Under the pieces are notes generated by a model that was given only the letters and a program-made list of their open reading frames with translations, was not told the origin of the DNA and ran no database searches. A program made the position numbers and the translations under genes. A DNA stretch of 34,870 nt from Sulfurospirillum sp. (GTDB lineage: Bacteria; Campylobacterota; Campylobacteria; Campylobacterales; Sulfurospirillaceae): positions 1 to 34,870 of the forward strand of contig JALSLU010000147.1 in the NCBI GenBank assembly GCA_026988125.1, given 5' to 3'. Each line of letters begins with the position of its first letter. The first letter of the stretch is position 1. Below, in pieces: positions 32,216 through 34,870 of this stretch.

Positions 32216-32269
32216 CTGACCCTACGCACCATAAGCACACCTAGGTGTGCTTATGGTGCGTAGGGTCAG
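32216..32269. repeat. Perfect 54-bp palindrome
   Basis: Arms of 27 bases (32216-32242 and 32243-32269) are exact reverse complements with no loop, centred on CCTAGG. The outer ends are CTGACCCTAC and GTAGGGTCAG. It is more GC-rich than its surroundings. There is no T tract for termination in either direction. GTAG-led ends recall REP sequences recognised by RAYT (Y1) transposases, but no such gene is in the window. It lies 3 bases after the -10, so it would form the 5' end of the trpG message. Confidence 0.9.
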
Positions 32270-32306
32270 ATAATATGTAACACTAACTTAAGGATAAAAA
32301 TTTAAA

Positions 32307-32876
32307 ATGATTTTAATGATAGATAATTATGATAGTTTTACTTATAACATAGTCCAATACTGTTTAGAACTTGGGGCAAATTTGAAAGTGATTAGAAATG
32401 ATGAATTAGATGTAAAAGGGATTGAAAAATTATCTCCTCAAAAGATTATTATCTCGCCAGGGCCTGCAACTCCAAATGAAGCGGGAGTTAGTTTAGAGGT
32501 TGTAGATTTTTTTAAAGATAAACTACCAATTTTTGGTATCTGTTTAGGGCATCAAGCAATAGCACAAGTTTTTGGAGCCAAAATTATAAGGGCAAAAAAT
32601 ATGATGCATGGAAAAACTTCGTTAATTGAACAGGTTGAGAGTAGCAAGATTTTCAGAAACTTACCAAAAAAGTTTGTAATGACTAGGTATCATTCATTAG
32701 TTGTTGAAAATAAAAATTTACCAGAAGAGATCAAGGTCACATCATATAGCTGTGATGACAATGAAATAATGTCACTTGAGATAAAAGATAAGGATATTTA
32801 TGGAGTTCAATTTCATCCAGAGTCTATATTGAGTGAGTATGGTCATGAGATGTTGGATAATTTTTTAAAACTATGA
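32307..32876 (+). CDS. trpG/pabA: Anthranilate/aminodeoxychorismate synthase glutamine amidotransferase
   Basis: Class I glutaminase subunit that supplies ammonia for anthranilate (tryptophan) or p-aminobenzoate (folate). 189 residues: MIDNYDSFTYNIVQY opening, SPGPATPNEAG (~50-60), nucleophile C79 in GICLGHQA and the His/Glu of QFHPESI (~168-174). Sequence does not separate TrpG from PabA, and the enzyme may be shared. No synthase large subunit is adjacent. The start is preceded by the palindrome-containing leader; the 3' end overlaps the next gene by 4 bases. Confidence 0.88.
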   Translation: MILMIDNYDSFTYNIVQYCLELGANLKVIRNDELDVKGIEKLSPQKIIISPGPATPNEAGVSLEVVDFFKDKLPIFGICLGHQAIAQVFGAKIIRAKNMMHGKTSLIEQVESSKIFRNLPKKFVMTRYHSLVVENKNLPEEIKVTSYSCDDNEIMSLEIKDKDIYGVQFHPESILSEYGHEMLDNFLKL

Positions 32877-34060
32877 AAGAGCATAAATTAGTAATATTAA
32901 TTATAATAATTAATCTACTCTTTTTGCTATACGGAATTAACTCACTTTCCATAAGTTATGATGAGGCCAACATTTTATTTAATGGAACTGATTTTTTACA
33001 CTATCTTGTCTACTTTTCTACAAAATTGTTTGGTTTAAATGATTTTGCTATAAGACTTCCATTTGTTTTACTTCATATTTTATCTTTAATACTTCTTTAT
33101 AAAATAGGAAAATTATTTTTAAAAAGAAAGATAGATAGAGTGGTTAGTATAGGTCTATATGCAATGTTACCTGGAGTCAATAGTGCTGCACTATTGGTAA
33201 ATAGTGCATATATTGTTATCTTTTGTACTTTACTATTTGTATATCTTTACTTACACAATTATAAAAAACTAGCTTACTTTGCATTATTACTTTTTTTATT
33301 TTTAGATAATGCTTTTGCATTTTTGTATTTGTCCATATTTTTTTATGCTGTTTTCAATAGAAAAAAAGATTTGCTTTGGTTTTCGCTTTTATTGTTTGGA
33401 ATTTCTATGTATATATTTGGTTTTGACACCCAAGGAAAACCAAAAGGATACTTTTTAGATACATTAGGAGCATATGCAGCTATTTTATCTGTATTTGTAT
33501 TGCTATATTTTATATATGTAATGTATAGAATTCTTATAAAAGAAGATAAAAATATTTTATGGTACATATCATTTGTTCCATTTATATTGTCTTTGCTTCT
33601 ATCTCTAAGACAAAAGGTTATGATTGAAGATTTTGCACCATATGTAGTTATTTCTATTCCTCTAATGGTTAAAGTGTTTTTTAACAGCTATAGAGTGAGG
33701 CTACCACAACACAGAAAATATCACAAAAGTGCGTTTGTTATTGTATTTGTATTTTTAGCATTTAATTTTCTTATAAGTTGTTTCAATAAACCACTTTATT
33801 TAATTTTAAAAAATCCAAATAAACATTTTGCTTATAAATACCATATAGCTAAAGATTTGGCAAAAATTTTAAAAAGTAAAGGGATATACTCCGTAATTTT
33901 AAATGATGATAGGCTTGCTTTAAGACTAATATTTTATGGAATAAAAACAGATAAAGGTACTTATAAGTTAGTACATTCAAATTTTAATAAGAGAAATTTT
34001 AAAACATTAAGTATAAAATATTGTGGTAGAATAATAAAGCAATTTTATATAGGACACTAA
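32873..34060 (+). CDS. GT39/PMT-like membrane glycosyltransferase
   Basis: 395 residues with about ten membrane segments. The first periplasmic loop carries SYDEANILFN (DE near residue 30), like the catalytic acidic pair of GT-C enzymes (PMT/ArnT), followed by YFSTKLFGLNDFAIRLPFVL (~48-67), a hallmark of PMT_2 proteins. A small soluble C-terminal part (~320-395) follows. It probably transfers a sugar from a polyprenyl-phosphate donor to a periplasmic acceptor; donor and acceptor are unknown. Overlaps trpG/pabA by 4 bases (ATGA) and precedes the pseudopilin by 3 bases. The co-location with a pilin may mean nothing more than transcription. Confidence 0.75.
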   Translation: MKEHKLVILIIIINLLFLLYGINSLSISYDEANILFNGTDFLHYLVYFSTKLFGLNDFAIRLPFVLLHILSLILLYKIGKLFLKRKIDRVVSIGLYAMLPGVNSAALLVNSAYIVIFCTLLFVYLYLHNYKKLAYFALLLFLFLDNAFAFLYLSIFFYAVFNRKKDLLWFSLLLFGISMYIFGFDTQGKPKGYFLDTLGAYAAILSVFVLLYFIYVMYRILIKEDKNILWYISFVPFILSLLLSLRQKVMIEDFAPYVVISIPLMVKVFFNSYRVRLPQHRKYHKSAFVIVFVFLAFNFLISCFNKPLYLILKNPNKHFAYKYHIAKDLAKILKSKGIYSVILNDDRLALRLIFYGIKTDKGTYKLVHSNFNKRNFKTLSIKYCGRIIKQFYIGH

Positions 34061-34063
34061 TTT

Positions 34064-34723
34064 ATGAAAAAAGCATTTACAATGTTAGAAATGGTATTTG
34101 TTATAGTGATTATAGGCATTATATCTATCTTAGCAGTTCCAAATCTTCAAAATAATAATTTAAGGCTTGCTGCAAATCAACTTATAAGTCATATTAGATA
34201 TACTCAGCACTTAGCAATGATGGATAATCAATTCAATCCAGATGATATCAATTGGTCTAAAAAAAGATGGCAAATGCAATTTCACTCTACAGTTAGTGCA
34301 TATGATATTTCTTGGTCATATAGTATATATAAAGATACTTCATTAAGTGGAAACCCCAATAGTAAAAAAGAGTTGGCTAAAAATCCTGTAGACAATACAA
34401 AACTTCTATCTGGAGGATTCGGTAGTTTAGCAGCAGATTATGAAGACTTTACAAAAAGTATGATGCTTGGCAATAGCTATGGTATATCGGATATTGTATT
34501 TGAAGGCGGATGTAAGTATTATACTTCTAGAAGAGTAGCTTTTAATTTTTATGGTGTACCTTACTATGGCAATTTATTAAGTACAGATAATCAGTATGAT
34601 AGAAGATTAGCCGAGCAGTGCAGGATTGTATTGTGTATCGAAAATAGTTGTACCAACGCAACAGATGATCAAAAAATAACAATAGCTATTGAGCCAGAGA
34701 CTGGTTATACCCATATCTTATAG
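34064..34723 (+). CDS. Type II secretion/competence-type pseudopilin
   Basis: 219 residues. The N terminus KKAFTMLEMVFVIVIIGII is a type III (prepilin) signal: cleavage after A4, F5 as methylated first residue, E9 (+5) conserved, then the hydrophobic helix. The globular part has four cysteines in the last third (C172, C196, C201, C206 by approximate count), able to form disulfides. No other pilus or secretion gene is in the window. Likely exported to a type II secretion or DNA-uptake pseudopilus. Confidence 0.83.
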   Translation: MKKAFTMLEMVFVIVIIGIISILAVPNLQNNNLRLAANQLISHIRYTQHLAMMDNQFNPDDINWSKKRWQMQFHSTVSAYDISWSYSIYKDTSLSGNPNSKKELAKNPVDNTKLLSGGFGSLAADYEDFTKSMMLGNSYGISDIVFEGGCKYYTSRRVAFNFYGVPYYGNLLSTDNQYDRRLAEQCRIVLCIENSCTNATDDQKITIAIEPETGYTHIL

Positions 34724-34840
34724 TAGATAAAAATTTAATCAATTAGTATTAAAAAAATATAAATTATTATTAAAACACCACTCCAGAAAAAAACCTAAAA
34801 GTTCCCCAAATATTTAATCTCTTTTTAAGCTTTAGTTGTA

Positions 34841-34846
34841 TATAAT
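34841..34846 (+). promoter_or_regulatory. Promoter-like -10 near the right edge
   Basis: TATAAT in an A/T-rich stretch, with TG just upstream, followed by a GC-richer segment (TCGTCCTCG...GAACGGG). It would drive a gene beyond the window. Nothing else is seen in 34724-34870. Confidence 0.4.
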
Positions 34847-34870
34847 TTCGTCCTCGTTTGAGAGAACGGG

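Noticed and set aside
32216-32269. Terminator of the purine operon
   Set aside because: It lies downstream of a good -10 box, lacks a T tract, and the operon already has a hairpin at 32172-32193.
34830-34870. Start of an rRNA or tRNA gene at the right edge
   Set aside because: Only a -10-like box and about 25 bases follow; no recognisable RNA sequence before the window ends.

Overview
The window looks like chromosome of a Campylobacterota bacterium (former Epsilonproteobacteria). It is AT-rich, carries a futalosine-pathway menaquinone gene (mqnE), a fused ispDF and an atypical HP1021/CemR-type regulator, and shows gene orders I remember from Campylobacter jejuni: dapD-mrp-ispDF-regulator-sat-pgpA (Cj1605-Cj1610 region) and glmS/glnD-mqnE-azgA-gpt (Cj1366-Cj1370 region). 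A free-living sulfur-oxidising relative such as Sulfurimonas would fit, but the genus is a guess. Most of the window is core metabolism, not a genomic island.

Layout. 1-360: a stop-riddled stretch of unknown origin, then a strong promoter. 361-2924: exported superoxide reductase; DUF134 regulator divergent from a SLAC1-type channel and a small cytosolic protein. 2953-4994: proC, a small membrane protein, a YigZ-family protein and pgpA. 5003-8263 (minus): ispDF, then an atypical response regulator, then an ATP-sulfurylase-family protein that has lost most signature catalytic residues. 8348-10815: mrp and dapD, each closed by hairpins. 10873-12329 (minus): membrane diguanylate cyclase and a small Cys protein. 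12416-14928: ybiT-type ABC-F ATPase and an AEC transporter. 14914-15147 (minus): a SelW-like selenoprotein gene with an in-frame UGA in a CxxU motif, which ordinary gene calling misses. 15252-20524 (minus): dppABCDF peptide importer, with a palindromic repeat between dppA and dppB and a decayed copy after dppF. 20612-21682: dipeptide epimerase, divergent from dppA, pointing to recycling of murein peptides. 21672-27667 (minus): tight operon glnD-glmS-cytochrome c-amrS-HIT. 27849-32172: trpB behind a structured leader, mqnE, a 77-bp tandem triplication, azgA and a purine phosphoribosyltransferase. 32208-34723: a perfect 54-bp palindrome at the promoter of trpG/pabA, then a GT39-like membrane protein and a type II pseudopilin. 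A promoter-like -10 lies at the right edge.

Most worth following up: (1) the pair of degenerate proteins encoded in one operon, a receiver/NtrC-like regulator without phosphoacceptor or Walker A and an ATP sulfurylase homologue without its sulfate-binding and GRD residues; (2) the hidden CxxU selenoprotein; (3) three small repeat systems: a 77-bp triplication carrying the mqnE stop codon and a terminator, a 54-bp perfect palindrome just downstream of a -10 box, and a 74-bp palindromic element flanking dppBCDF; (4) a trpB leader with mutually exclusive stems.
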